Below are positions 34,594 to 46,599 of a DNA stretch of 64,000 nt, in pieces. The notes below the pieces were generated by a model. That model was not told the origin of the DNA, did not search any database, and saw only the letters and a list, made by a program, of their open reading frames with translations. The position numbers were made by a program, and so were the translations under genes. Source of the DNA: Rhizomys pruinosus (lineage: Eukaryota; Chordata; Mammalia; Rodentia; Spalacidae). Location: positions 8,264,930 through 8,328,929 of the forward strand of contig VZQC01005680.1 in assembly GCA_009823505.1 (NCBI GenBank), read 5' to 3'. Within the stretch, counting starts at the first letter, position 1; each line of letters starts with the position of its first letter.

Positions 34594-36625
34594 ATGCAAT
34601 ATGGGGTGGGGTGGGGGATCACCTTACTGGACTTCAAGCTATATTACAGGGCTATAGTCTTAAAGACAGCCTGGTACTGGCACAAAAACAGACCCATTGA
34701 TGAAGGGAACAAAATTGAAGATTCAAACTTGAGCTCATTCAACTTCAGCCACCTCACCTCATATTTGATAAAGGGGCCAAAAAAGCTCATTGGAGGAAAG
34801 ATAGCATCTTCAGCAAATCATGCTGGCAGTACTGGATCACCATATACAGAAGAAAAAATTAAACCCCTACCTCTCACCCTGTACAAAGATAAACTCAATG
34901 TGGATCAAAGACCTCAGTGTGAAACCTGCAACTCTGAAGGTGACAGAAGAAAAAGTAGGCAGCAATCTACAAGACATAGGAATAGGAAAAGATTTTCCAA
35001 ATCAAACAGCAGCCATGCAGGAAATAATGTCAAGAGCTGACAGGTGGGACCTCATCAAACACAAAAGCTTCTGTACAGTGAAAAAAACAATCAATGAAGC
35101 GAAGAGAAAACCCACAGAGTGGGAGGAATCCTTCACCAGTGATACATCTCACAGAGCATTAACATCCAGAATGTTAAACTACTTAAAAATAAAGAAGAAA
35201 AACAATGACTCACTCAAAAGATGGAGTAGAGAGCTGAACAGAGGCTTCACCAGTGAGGAAGTTAAGATGGCTGAGAAACATCTTAAAAGCTGTTTAACAT
35301 CATTAATAATTAAGGAAATTGAAATAAAAATCACACTAAGCTATCATCTCACTCTGATAAGACTGGTTAAGATCAATAAAACAAAAGACACCAAATGCTG
35401 GAGAGGTTGTGGGAAAGGGGGATGCTCATCCACTGCTGGTGGGAATGTAAACTTGTACAACCACTTTGGACAGCAGAGTGGAGAACCCCACCTTACCCAG
35501 TCATACACTCCTGGGTATATACCCACAAGACTCATCCTATTGCAAAGATACATGCACATCTATGTTTATTGCAGCTCTCTTCAAAATATTGAAGAGCTGG
35601 AACCAAAGTAAATGCCCCTCAACTGATAAGTGGATAACAAAAATGTGGTACATCTACACAATGTAGTTCTATGTAGCAGTAAAGAAAGATGACATCATGA
35701 ACTTTGCAAGTAAATGGCTGGTACTGGAAGCCATTATGCTAAGTGGAGTAAAGCAGTCCCAAAAAACAAATGGGGAATGGTTTCCCTTATTTGTGGATGT
35801 ACCAAATCCCCCAATTGAAAGGCAAGTTGAGCAACATTATTGTTATATTTCTTTCTATCTGAAAGCAACTGTACATTGTAATGTGAATCTCTTAATGAGC
35901 CCTAGATTTAACTTACCACTTACTTTCAGACATGGTAATTAATGTATGTGGGGGGAAGGTATATATTCATATATTAGAGTAATATATAATTAAAGGGAAA
36001 ATGTGAACTCTTAAACATATATTAGAATTAATATACAGTTTATTCCTGGAGCACATAATTCTGGTACATATATGACTTTTTAAAAATTTTATTCTATTTT
36101 ATTTTTTTCTATCTGTATGAATGTACTGTCTGCATGTAGGTTTGTGCACCTGTGTAGTGCAATGCCACAGAGATCAGAAGAGGTGTCGATTCCCCTGGAA
36201 CTGGAGTTCTCCTGGAATTGGAGTTACAGACGGTTCTCGGCCGCCATGTGGGTGCTGGGGATTGAACTCGGGTCCTCCGCAAGAGCTGTCGGCGCTCATA
36301 ACCGCTAGGCTATCTCTACAGCCCCAATATATGACGTTTTTATAGGCACATTTTGGAACAATACGATTGGGAGGGAACTGGAACAACATAAGGACTGGGT
36401 CAAAGAATGGACTGATATAGTCAAATTCTGCACAAAACAATAAACCTTTGCCGAGAAAAACTTTAAATTAGACTGAGAGAAAGATGCAGAACATGTATGT
36501 CAGAATGCATGATCTGGGGTGGGGTGGGGGGAAAAAGAAAGGGAACTATGTCTAAAGTGAGCTGAAAATTGATGTCTGAAATACACAAAACATCAATAAA
36601 AATAGTATATCAAAAAAGAAATTAG
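34594..36625 (+). mobile_element. L1 3' part (ORF2 C-terminal third plus 3'UTR)
   Basis: [20 protein letters not shown] is readable at the start. The frame then shifts into a 263-codon open stretch (34820-35611) with the KTINEAKRKPTEWEE and YHLTLIRL segments, and later the CWRGCG and GGNVNLYNHF regions. The 3'UTR ends near 36620 with a G-rich tract (GGGGTGGGGTGGGGGG) and an A-rich tail. Frameshifted and truncated, so not active. Confidence 0.92.
36078..36327 (-). repeat. B2/B3-type SINE inside the L1 3'UTR
   Basis: Full-length reverse copy. ATATATGAC flanks it on both sides (36067 and 36328), a target-site duplication that shows it landed in the L1 after that element had inserted. Confidence 0.94.
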
Positions 36626-36627
36626 AA

Positions 36628-36705
36628 ACCAAAACCCAAACCAAACCAAAACAAACCAAACCAAAACAAAACAAAACAGAACAAAACAAAACAAAAAATA
36701 ACATC
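36628..36705. repeat. (CAAAA)n / (CCAAA)n tract
   Basis: Expanded A-rich tail of the preceding L1, about 12 units of CAAAA or CCAAA. Confidence 0.93.
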
Positions 36706-36714
36706 TTCCAGACA

Positions 36715-38103
36715 AGTTGACAAATAAGATTCTCAAAACACCATTAAGCTCACGTCAATTAAATATGCCTTAATCGAATATACACCCGTGTCCCTCTCCC
36801 ACCCATCCCCCCTTTCCAATTCACCATTTTGGTCCATTTTCTGATGCAGTCTTTCTGTTGTTCTTTTACTATGCATCCCTCTCCATGAGAAATATTTATA
36901 TCTGGGTTGTTGGTACTAGCATCCACATATGAGGGACACCATTTGTCGTTTGTTTTTCTGGGACTGTGTTACTTCACTTAACATAATGTCTTCCAGCTCC
37001 ATCCATTTACCTGCAAATTTCATGATGTTGTCCCTCTTTACTGCTGCATAGTATTCCATTGTATACATGTACCACATTTTCTCTATCCACTCGTCAGTTG
37101 AAGGGCACCTGGGCTGGTTCCAGCTTTTTGCTATTGTGAACAGAGCTGCAATAAACATAGCTGTGCATGTATCTTTGCAGTAAGTTGTGTCTTGTGGGTA
37201 TATACCCAGGAGTGGTATGACTGGGTCAAATGGAAGGCTCATTTTGAGTCTTCTAAGGGTTCTCCACACTGCTTTCCATAGTGGCTGTACAAGTTTACAT
37301 TCCCACCAGCAATGGATGAGTGTTCCCCTTTCCCCACAACCTCTCCAGCACTTGGTATCATTCGTGTTCCTGATCCTAGCCAGTCTTATTGGAGTAAGGT
37401 GATATCTCAAAGTGGTTTTAATTTGCATTTCCTTAATTATCAGAGATGTTGAACACTTCTTAAGTGTTCTCGGCCATCTCTAACTCGGTCCTCCTTCTGT
37501 GAAGTCTCTATTCAGATCTTTGCTCATCTTTTTAATGATTCATTTGTTTCTTTCTCCTTTGTTTTTTGAGTAAGCTCTGTAACTCTGGAAATGAATGCTT
37601 GTCAGTATGTATCTTGTCTGTGAAGTGTTCCTCCACTCTGTGGGTCTTCTCCTCAACTTCCTTTATTGTTCCTGTTGATGTACAGAAGCTTTTTTTTTTT
37701 TTAGTTTAATGAGGACCTATTTGTCAAATGTCATTTCTTATTTCTTGTGCAGCTGTTCTGTCTTGATTTAGGAAGTCTTTTCCTACCACCTAGTTCTTGT
37801 AGTCTGCTGCCAAGCTCTCCTTCTATCACCTCGGGAGTTTTGTGTTTCACTGTTGAGGTCATTTGGTCCATCTAGGAGTTGACTTTTGTTACAGAGGTGA
37901 GAGGTAGGGGTTTAATTTCATTCTTCTACAAAGTGGTGATCCAGTTTTGCCACACCACTTGCAAATTTAGATGCTTAGTATGCTGTCTTTTCTCCATGTG
38001 TCTTCTTGGCCCCCTGTCAACATGAGGTGGCTGAAATTGTATGAAGCACTCAGGTTTGGGATTCTTCAGTTTTATTCCATGGTCAACTGTCGTTTTTGTG
38101 CCG
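36715..38103 (-). mobile_element. L1 ORF2 C-terminus (inverted 5' part)
   Basis: The - strand frame at 36916-37428 (170 codons) reads ORF2 C-terminal hallmarks: [61 protein letters not shown]. Upstream ORF2 sequence continues to about 38100 with stops. Confidence 0.92.
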
Positions 38104-38758
38104 CTACCAGTAACCTACCCATAACTATTAGTGCTGCTTAAATACCTATATATCTAATTGCTTGTTCTTTCATTGTAGGATCGAAAGTTATTCATGGACA
38201 AACTGTCAGTCGATGAAAGGAAACAGCCAGTGAAGTTGACCAGAGTCCAATTAGGTTAACAGCTCCAGAGAGATGGACTGTTTTACCGTCTCATCCCCCC
38301 TTGCCCCTTGTCTAAGCCTAGGGACAACCTGCGGAAGAGGGGCGTGTAGAATCTTAAGGTCTGCGATTGGGTGAATGGTGATACTAACACGCAATTGTAG
38401 TTTGGACATTCATTTGATCAAACTTGGGTTATTGAACAAACAAACCTGTCACCCCCCACTGGTTGGGGCCATGGGCTGTAGTGTTTTGGGCACAACAGCC
38501 TGCCAGATAGGTTTTGTACATGAAGGTGCTTGTACTCATTGGTTATCACTTATAGCTTAAAAAATGAAAAAAAAAAAAAAATCCGAGAGAGAAGAAAGAT
38601 GCAGGAACCGTTATGGCAAAATGCATGATCTGTGATTGGGGGTGGGGGTGGGGGGGGGGAAAGGGAGAAAAAGCCCTAACTGAATTGAACAAAATGATGA
38701 AAATGCACCAAATCATCAATTAACCACTAAAAAAAAAAAAAAAAAAAAAAAACACACC
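38104..38758 (+). mobile_element. L1 3'UTR with poly(A)
   Basis: A 3'UTR-like region with a G-rich tract at about 38636-38660 and a terminal A run at 38730-38752. Its reverse complement recurs at 42668-43300, including AATACCTATATATCTAATTG and the CTGCGGAAGAGG region. It directly follows the inverted ORF2 piece. Confidence 0.8.
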
Positions 38759-38759
38759 A

Positions 38760-39384
38760 TTAAGGCCATCAGATTGGCACACATCTTGCTCCAGCAGCAC
38801 CACCTTGTGGAATTCACCTAAAATTACAAGTTTTTTTTTCACCACAGCCAAAAAATATTTATTACTACCTCCCCCAAATATTACCAGCTTATTTTGGGTA
38901 CCAAATAAAAGATTTATGAGAAAAACAAATATTCCCTTAGGAAGGGCACTAGGCTTGCCTAGAACACACATAAATCTTCATCTTTAAATGCAAATATACT
39001 TTTATCCCCCAAACTTCACAGAGGGAATATATTATTTTACAATATGTTTGGCTAGAGTTATAAATTACAGTGGGTAAATAGGGACAATTACTGGCAATAT
39101 CATTATTATTTCATTTCACATGTTCATTGCTAATAGACTGCAAGGAATATTTGTAGGATGAACTTGGGAGTCTAGAAGCCTTTACTGTACCCAGCAATAG
39201 GCATCAGCTTGTTTGATTAGGCATAATTACAGTTTTATTTGGAAATTTCCTGAGTTTGATAAGATATAATAAAATGAATATTTACTTAATTTTTGAATTG
39301 TTATGGTACTTCCCTCATAAGTGATATGAATATACTTTAAAATTGTATTTTAAATGTTATCCATCAGGGGAATAAAATAATTAT
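38760..39384. other. Intergenic AT-rich DNA
   Basis: No gene or repeat hallmark. The open frame at 38805-38987 is not supported. Confidence 0.5.
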
Positions 39385-40105
39385 TTTCAGATTTCATCTT
39401 ACCCCAGTCAGAATGGCTATGATGAAAAAGTTGACAACAAATAGTGTAGAGCATGTGGAGAAAGGAGAACACTATTGGTGGGAGTGCAGACTGGTACAGT
39501 CACTGTGGCAATCTGTGTATTTTCGTCAAAAGGGCAGAAATAGACCCACCACATAATGCAGCTACATCACTCCTGTATATGCTGAAAGAACTCTGTGGTG
39601 TTCTATACAGAGACTTTCTCATCCATGTTCATTGATGCTGTATTACTTTAGCCTGAAAATACAATAAATTTAGATGTCCATTATAATGGGTAATGAAAAT
39701 ATTGTACATTTACACAAAGAAATATTATTCACATGCTAAGAAAAACAAAATTATGAAACTCACAAGTAAGTACATGGACCTAGAAACAATTATCCTAAGT
39801 TAGGTAACACAGAACCTGAAGGACAAAGTCTCATATTCTCTCTCATAAATGGATGCTAGCTTTAATACTTAGCTAGGTCTGTTTCAATTGGAAAATCGAT
39901 GGAGGTCAGGAAAAAAATTAAAGGGTCATGGGAGTTACAGGAGAGGGAAGATAGAATGAAGTTGTATATGAGGAAACAACATATGGGGAAACAGAACAAT
40001 GGAGTAGGGATGATTAAATGGGGTGGTTAATGGGACAGCAGGGGTAAGGATGAAGATGAGAGATCACCAACACTAAAACTAACACTAAAGGCTTTTTGAA
40101 AAAGT
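39385..40105 (+). mobile_element. Old L1 3' end
   Basis: Diverged ORF2 C-terminus: CCCCAGTCAGAATGGCTATG, GGTGGGAGTGCAGACTGGTA and TATGCTGAAAGAACTCTG. Multiple stops. The 3'UTR runs to a B1 element. Confidence 0.8.
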
Positions 40106-40110
40106 CATAT

Positions 40111-40272
40111 GCAGCCAGGCATGGTGGCGCACACCTTTAATCCTAGCACTTGTGAGGCAGAGGCAGGTGGATCATTGTGAGTTCAAGCCCACCTGGTCTA
40201 CATAGTGAGCTCCAGGCCAGCTGGGACTAAAGGGAGACCCTATCTCAAAAAAAAAAAAAAAAAAAAAAAAGA
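40111..40272 (+). repeat. B1 SINE
   Basis: CAGCCAGGCATGGTGGCGCA through a 24-base A-tail. Confidence 0.93.
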
Positions 40273-40284
40273 ATAGACTTCAGA

Positions 40285-40800
40285 TTTCACAGCCACAAGT
40301 GAAGCACCTATATCACACCTCTCTTCCCATGGCTCATAGATAGATGAGAAGGCAGAAACATTTTAACAGCCAGATATGGTAAGTGAATCTAAGGAAACTG
40401 CTTTGTATGGACACCACAGGGTGGTAGCACATATGAACCCACAGCAATTATTTAGCATGCATGCAACCTGTACACGTCTGGCACACACAGGGAGGTGGGC
40501 AGGAAGCCCAGGCCTTGCAGAGGATCTACTGGTACTTGGTGTCTCTGGGAGATACCAATTTTCATTAACGGCGTGTTGCCAGGAAGGTTGACCAGACTCC
40601 AAGTGATAGACCAACATCCAAGAGCATTTGGGAAACACAAAGTACAATTAATTGACTGACCTTAAAAAAGAGAAAAGATAAAAGAAGACATGAAATCTGG
40701 GGGTGGTATGGTAGGTGTGGAGCAGGAGAGGAGGGTCTGAACATGATCAACTACACTGTATACAATTGTCAAGGAATCAATAAAATATGAAAAGAAAGAA
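40285..40800 (+). mobile_element. L1 3'UTR fragment
   Basis: Purine/G-rich (TCTGGGGGTGGTATGG) then TATGAAAAGAAAGAAA at the end, resembling an L1 3' terminus. It is probably the continuation of the old L1 at 39385, separated by the B1. Confidence 0.55.
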
Positions 40801-41276
40801 ATAAAAAAGCAAATATACAACTAAGAATTACAAGACCTGGAGGAAAATATAGAGGGAGAGTGACATGTGACAACCAAAACTTGACTGAGATGTTACTTAA
40901 GATAATGAAATCTGATGAATGGTCACAGAATACACAGACAGTATTAGTCATAAAATATTATCAACAAAAGAAATAAAACCTATATTCTAAATAAAACCTA
41001 TAAGATGAATGTATGTAAAACAGCAAGACCAAAAATTGGAAATAATGAGAAAAATATACTCATGAGAAGGTTTCTTGTAAGTAGTTCAATGGTAAATCCA
41101 GGATAGACCAAGCATGCTTCCTATTAAGCTCAGGAGTAGAATGCTGCTCCAGTCAAGCTATGTGGCCTAATGGTTATTGCACAGTAGAGCTGGAGATATT
41201 AACTTGCAGTTTTTTCATCTATTTTGGCTGCCTCACCTTGTAATACTGTATAGCAGCAGTATCACTATAAATGTTT

Positions 41277-41314
<38 letters not shown>

Positions 41315-41985
41315 ACACTCCTAAGCTCAACCCCATCCTTAGCTGGGGTCACAGGTGACACCCTTAAGATATTGCTGCTAACTGCTGAGTAGAACTACGT
41401 CAGTGTACATAGGCCAACCACCTGTGGCAACTTGTGACCTCCCATCAGTGGTGATAACTTGGGGTTGTCAATTTTCTGCAACCACATAAGGAAACTGCTC
41501 AGTAACATCTGATTTTCATGCACATTCACACCCACAAGATCCATGCCAAGGGAGACCTTATTTTAATATGCTCAAAGTCCCTCTGTGCCTTCCTGAACTG
41601 AGCAAGTCCTGAACACTGCACTCACGAAGCTCTTTCCTGTCCTTTCTGAACAATGATCAGAAGCACATTTTCTTTCCTCTGGGATTGTGTACTAACCCTC
41701 TGTGTTAGCAAAAATACTAAACGTTGTTCATTGGCGTGGCTGAGGTTTGCTTGAGCACTCCCTGGGATTTTAAGTTTGTCTGAGTATTTGATAGCAGCAA
41801 ATCACCAGAGGCTTTCACCAATTCCCTAACAGCAAATGACTAGGGCTAGACCCTGATTGTTGAACTTCTGCTTGGAAATTCATTTTCTCTGCTCCTACAT
41901 CTATTTTTTAATCTATTCCTACCCCTCATTTAATATTTGGGGCTAGAGCACTCGCACAGCAGGCACGAGCTTCAGGCTCAATCCC
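40801..41985. other. Intergenic, no gene seen
   Basis: Unique sequence apart from a (CA)17-type microsatellite at 41279-41313. Confidence 0.5.
41279..41313. repeat. (CA)n microsatellite
   Basis: Uninterrupted CA dinucleotides, about 17 units. Confidence 0.96.
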
Positions 41986-41989
41986 TAGT

Positions 41990-42345
41990 TGTGGTGGTTT
42001 GAATAGAACGTCCTCCATAGGCTCCAAGTGTCTGGACATTTTGTGGCTGGTTCTTAGTGCTCCTTTGAAAGGTTTTAGGAGGTGGGGTCTTGCTGGAGGA
42101 AGCACATCACTGAGGGAGTGTTTGGGAGTTCTTAAGCCTTGCTGGATTTCCAGTCTCTCTCTCTGCTTCCTGTGCCTGCTTGAAGATGTGATCATGCTGT
42201 CTTCTGCTCTGGTCCCACCTCTCTGTACCATGCGTCTACCATCATTTCAGATGGTAATCCTCTGGAACTGTCAGCTCAAATAAACTCTCCCTTAAATAAG
42301 TTGCATTTGCCATGGTGTTTATTCACAGGAACAGAAAAGTAATTA
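41990..42345 (+). repeat. Rodent repeat 'type B', plus
   Basis: GTGGTGGTTTGAATAGAACG, GGTGGGGTCTTGCTGGAGGA and GGAACAGAAAAGTAATTAAT mark start, middle and end. Frames on both strands are repeat readings. Confidence 0.8.
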
Positions 42346-42582
42346 ATATACCAATACCACAGAATAAATACATAAATAAACAGAAAATAAAGTAAGTTAT
42401 GTGTATGTGCATTGATAATATCTGAAAGGCCACATACCATTGCAGTTACACTTGAATAGTTGTTATAAAGGGCCTAGGAAGTAAGTTTAACTTTTAACTT
42501 TATTTGCTTTTAACTGAGTGACTTTGCTTCACTTAAAAATGTTTTCAGGATTTCGTGAATATATTTATTAATAAATTATAAC

Positions 42583-42668
42583 TTGGGGGACTGCAGAGTG
42601 GCTCAGTGCTTAAGAGCACTGGCTGCTTTTTCTGAGGACCAAACCTCAGTTCCCAGCACCCACATGGA
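42583..42668 (+). repeat. tRNA-type SINE, 3'-truncated
   Basis: GACTGCAGAGTGGCTCAGTG and CCAGCACCCACATGG, cut where the next L1 tail begins. Confidence 0.8.
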
Positions 42669-43300
42669 ATTCTTTTTTTTTTTTTTTTTTAATAATTTAA
42701 TAATTAATACCTCATTTTCCAATTCAGTTCAGGCATATTTCCCTTTCCCTTCCCCCCACCCCACCCCACCCCATCCCAGATCATGCATTCTGCCATAACT
42801 GTCCTGCATCTCTCTCTGTTGTTTTCTTTTCCCATTTTTTAGCAATAAGTGATAATTTATGCGTACAAGCATCCTTCATGTAAAACCAATTTGCAGGCAG
42901 TTGTGCCCAAACCCACACAGCCCATGAGTCCCACCATCCAGCGGGGGGTGGGGGGGGGAGGGCTTGTATGTTCAATCAAGTTTTCAAATGAGTGTCCAGA
43001 CTATATTGCTGTAGTTTCACCATTCACCCGTTGCAGCCCTTACATTCTACCACTCCCCCTCTTCCGCAGATTGTTCCCTAGGCTTAGAAAAGGAGCACAG
43101 GTGGATGAGAGGCAAAACAGTCTACATTCTCTGGAACTATTGTCTTGGACTCTGCTCAATTCTGGCTGTTTCCTTTCATGGGCTGACAGTTTGTCCAGAA
43201 ATAACCTTTCGATCCTACTAATGAAGCACAAGCAATTAGATATATAGGTATTTAAACAGTACTGATAGTTATGATAGGTTACTTTGGTATAGACACAGAT
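42668..43300 (-). mobile_element. L1 3'UTR-like repeat, minus
   Basis: Starts with a T run (reverse poly-A) and a C-rich tract (reverse of the G-rich tract), then the same body as 38104-38758 in reverse. Similarity may extend past 43300. Confidence 0.8.
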
Positions 43301-43399
43301 GTTTGGATGGTATGTTAATCCATGAATTACATTTTTTTCTGTTAAATATGACAGGGTCTTACTGTGGTGCTCCTACATCTTAACGCTCTTTTCAGGAAG

Positions 43400-44740
43400 T
43401 GTCTTGTCTCTGTTGACTTGATATTGGCAGTATTTAAATACACTGTCATGTCAATATGTTTGTACACATGACTCACTTTAAAATGGTTATTAGTATAAAA
43501 ATGTGTTTGGACTGTAGTGGAAAAATGAAGATTGAAATAAACTTACCTTACCATCATAATAAAATATTTTAATAGGAATGTCTAGTTTGCCCTTTTATAT
43601 TTATGAAAAACAACAACAGATCAGCATCTTTTACCCAAGAATGGCAGGTTACTGCATTCCAAGTTTTAAATCAGAGACTTGTGTTTGGTATCCCTACATT
43701 GTAGAGCATTGTTAGTCAGTCATTAACCTGTTATGTAAGGAATTGGATTTTTGGAGATAATTGAGTGCTTTTATCTGTAACAGAATTAGTGACCTGTAAA
43801 GTACTGCTCTGGAGTTGTTAGTGGGAGAAATTTCTATTAAAAGCTACATGCATAACGGAAGAAAGAGTCAAAGAAATAACTGACAAAATGTTATGGTATA
43901 AACTTAACTTTTTAGTTAAATTATTCTTCTGCAGTTCTGTCATTCCAGTACTCCAATATTTAAAGTCAAAATAAAAGCAAATGTAAATTAATAAAGTTAA
44001 ACTTGATTTTGGCAAGCTAAACTGATGCTCAGAATTTCCAAGAATTTATGTATAACATGGGGCAATTTTATTTAAAGTGAGTGGAAATCTTCCGTGTCCA
44101 GTTACTTTCCAGCTTATAGTGACCATGCCATTAGCTAGCTCTATAACCAATATTGCCACCAATGAGTATTATTCTTTACATTCATAAGGTAATGAGTGGT
44201 TGGTTAGAATTGTTTGAATATGAAGTCCTTTAATGGGAAATGGTGGAAGAATCTATGACTTATTTTCTGGTCATCTCAGCTTTTCTCAACAGGAAACAGC
44301 AATGTGTAAAGTATGTTGAATCAAGAATGCAGAGGAAGAACTGTTTGAGGAAAATCAGATTCTTATCTTGGAAGATGAGTTAAGAATTCTACTGTCTTTG
44401 AGCAAACTTCTTCACCCTTCAAGATGGACTATCTCTTTGATCTGAGTGATGAAACCACAGAACTGGGATCACTCAGTGTCAGGGCATGTCTTGGCATTTG
44501 TTTGTTCACTCATTAGCTGTCTTTAATGCCTTGAGGGTCCCTCTGTCGTGTTCAAATGTGGGCTCAGTGGTTCAATCATTTAGGAAAAAAAATCATGAAA
44601 GCCACAGCCACACTTCCTCTACAGTGTAGATTGGTTATTTCTCCATCTACCCTTCATACCCCATTCACAAATTTCATTTCTTTCTTCCTCTAAACTTTGA
44701 CAGAATTATTATTATATAAAAAGATACATTTGAAACCTTT
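43400..44740. other. Intergenic, 3' flank of the second defensin
   Basis: Unique AT-rich sequence with no gene or clear repeat hallmark. Confidence 0.5.
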
Positions 44741-44743
44741 TCC

Positions 44744-44749
44744 TTTATT
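44744..44749 (-). terminator. Polyadenylation signal of the minus-strand defensin
   Basis: TTTATT on + reads AATAAA on -, 62 bases after the stop codon. This is nearly the same distance as in Defb1 (57). Confidence 0.8.
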
Positions 44750-44810
44750 GAAGCAATGATTAGAAATCATACACTGGACTTTGGTTTTCTTCATGTCAGC
44801 AACTCTCTAT

Positions 44811-44938
44811 TCAGATGCAACAATTTTCCAACCCATGCATACAGGAACCAATATATTTGGATTTCTCAGGGCAAGGCAAGCGATTACAGGTTCCTCTTTC
44901 CAACTCACACTGTTGTGTGTGGTCCTGTTCTGAATTAT
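44811..44938 (-). CDS. Beta-defensin, coding exon 2 (mature peptide)
   Basis: With exon 1 this gives a 62-residue precursor. Cysteines at 31, 38, 43, 53, 60 and 61 have the exact beta-defensin spacing X6, X4, X9, X6, and the G-X-C turn before the second cysteine is kept (RGTC). The acceptor TTTCCTCTGCAG ends at 44939 and the phase 1 junction completes an Asp codon. The peptide ends CCI at a TGA (44811-44813). Residues 21-62 carry 7 Asp/Glu against 4 Arg/Lys, so it is acidic, which is unusual for this family. Spacing and the YIGSC...CC end recall the Defb1/2/9/10/11 group from memory. It does not look like Defb50, so I give no symbol. No stop or frameshift, so probably functional. Confidence 0.88.
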
Positions 44939-45529
44939 CTGCAGAGGAAACATGGTTGAGATTCTTTTTTACAGGTACAGCAAATTTGGTACATCTGGTG
45001 AAGGGTAAAGACAAACTTTTAAGAATTATATTATGCAATTTCTTCTGCCAAGTACTGTACACAGCATTGATCTTTGGGGAAGCTCATCAGATCTCTGAAA
45101 AGCTGCTCACCTTCGAGGGAGTACAGTAGAGTGCGGAGAGGAGGTGCCCTATGCAAAAGCACTGAGAGAGATGGAAAGTTCAGGTAGTACCCTAGTGCAT
45201 TTTCTTCCTAATCGTACTTTCCTCAGACAGGCTTCATTTTTAACATGCTTCATGGGCTCCATTCAACCAGCATATCATGAACTGCCCCACTTCTCTGACT
45301 TGACTTAATCTGGTCTTTGTCATTTGGTCTCTAACCCCCATCTTCCCCACAACCACTTCTGTTAAAACCTTTATCTCTTTGTGTCAGCAGGAAATGATAG
45401 TTACACTATGAAGATTCCTTAGGATTTTCTGGTTTATTCTGCCTTCTGCCTATATTGCAGAGTGTCGCAAATTGAACGTATTCTAAACGACTCCTCTATC
45501 CTATGTAATAGAGAAAAATGGTCAGTGAT

Positions 45530-45690
45530 ATTATTTGAATAGGAAGGTCCTCATAAGCTCATGTGCCGAAATACTTAGTCACCAAATGGTGGTGCTTATT
45601 TGGGAGATTGTTGAATGTTTGGTGTCCCAGTATATCTAGCAGACGTGGTGATACCATTTAACATGCTTCTAGTTTACCATGAGTGCTCTA
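45530..45690 (+). repeat. Rodent repeat 'type B', partial
   Basis: GATATTATTTGAATAGGAAG, CTCATAAGCTCATGTGCC and CACCAAATGGTGGTGC match the start of type B. The rest is lost. Confidence 0.65.
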
Positions 45691-46194
45691 GTTCAAAATA
45701 AATTAAGACTTGAAAAAAAACTGCAATAAAAATCATCCAAAATTCTGTTGTCAAGAGTTATCCCATAGTGCATAATTATTTGACTGGGATTGGCAGAAGG
45801 TTCTTTAGAGGTGATGAAGCTCAGTGAGTTTGGGGCAATAATGAGGAGTAATATCTTTGTAAAAAAAATTGGCTCCAGCATCCAGAAAGCAAATATGAGC
45901 AAGGACACAGAGAGATGACACAAGTTGCAAGTCAAGGAGACATCTGTCCATCTGTCAGTAGAAGGCACAAGCTGTTGCCACATTGATCTCAGACTCCATC
46001 CATCAGACATGTGAGGGTGCCCAGCCTGCAGCATTGGAGTCAGCATCCCAAGTAGCTAAACACACCTTCCATCCATGTGCTGAAAGACAGTTCTTCCTAA
46101 GTCATGTAAATTTATGTTGGAAAAATTAACACTGTGCGAAATTGTGATGCTAGATATTTCCATCCAGGAGCTTTTTCTGTGCATTTTTTGTAAG

Positions 46195-46592
46195 ATGTCT
46201 GTTTTAAGTTCTCTCACAGCAGCAGAGATGAATTTAACTGTGAGAGAACACTCTCACCAAAATCAACTTAAGGGACGAAAGGGTTTATTTAAACTTACAG
46301 GTTATAGATCATCCTTGAGTGAAAGCAAAGCAAAAACACAAGCAGGTATTTGAAGTATAAACCATGGAGGATCTGGTGGATGTCTGCCTGTCAAAGCAAT
46401 ACTCAAGTAGCCTTCCTATACAGTGCAGGACCACCTGCCTAAAGATAGAACTACCCTGAGTGCCTGGGCCCTCCTACATCAATTAACAAGAAATACATGC
46501 CTCTGCACATCTCCTTAGAGCAGTCTGGTCTAGGCAATTCCTCTCCTGATTGCTCTGTGCTGTGTCACACTGGCAAAGCCAGCTAAGAGAAA
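46195..46592 (-). repeat. Rodent repeat 'type A', minus, diverged
   Basis: GAAAGGGTTTATTTAAACTT, TACAGTGCAGGACCACCTGC and GTGCCTGGGCCCTCCTACAT. Confidence 0.7.
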
Positions 46593-46599
46593 ATCTATC

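Noticed and set aside
34820..35611. 263-codon open frame, the longest in the window
   Set aside because: It is the C-terminal part of L1 ORF2, frameshifted relative to its upstream part and embedded in a truncated L1.
36916..37428. 170-codon minus-strand frame with [16 protein letters not shown]
   Set aside because: Classic L1 ORF2 C-terminus in a dead, inverted copy.
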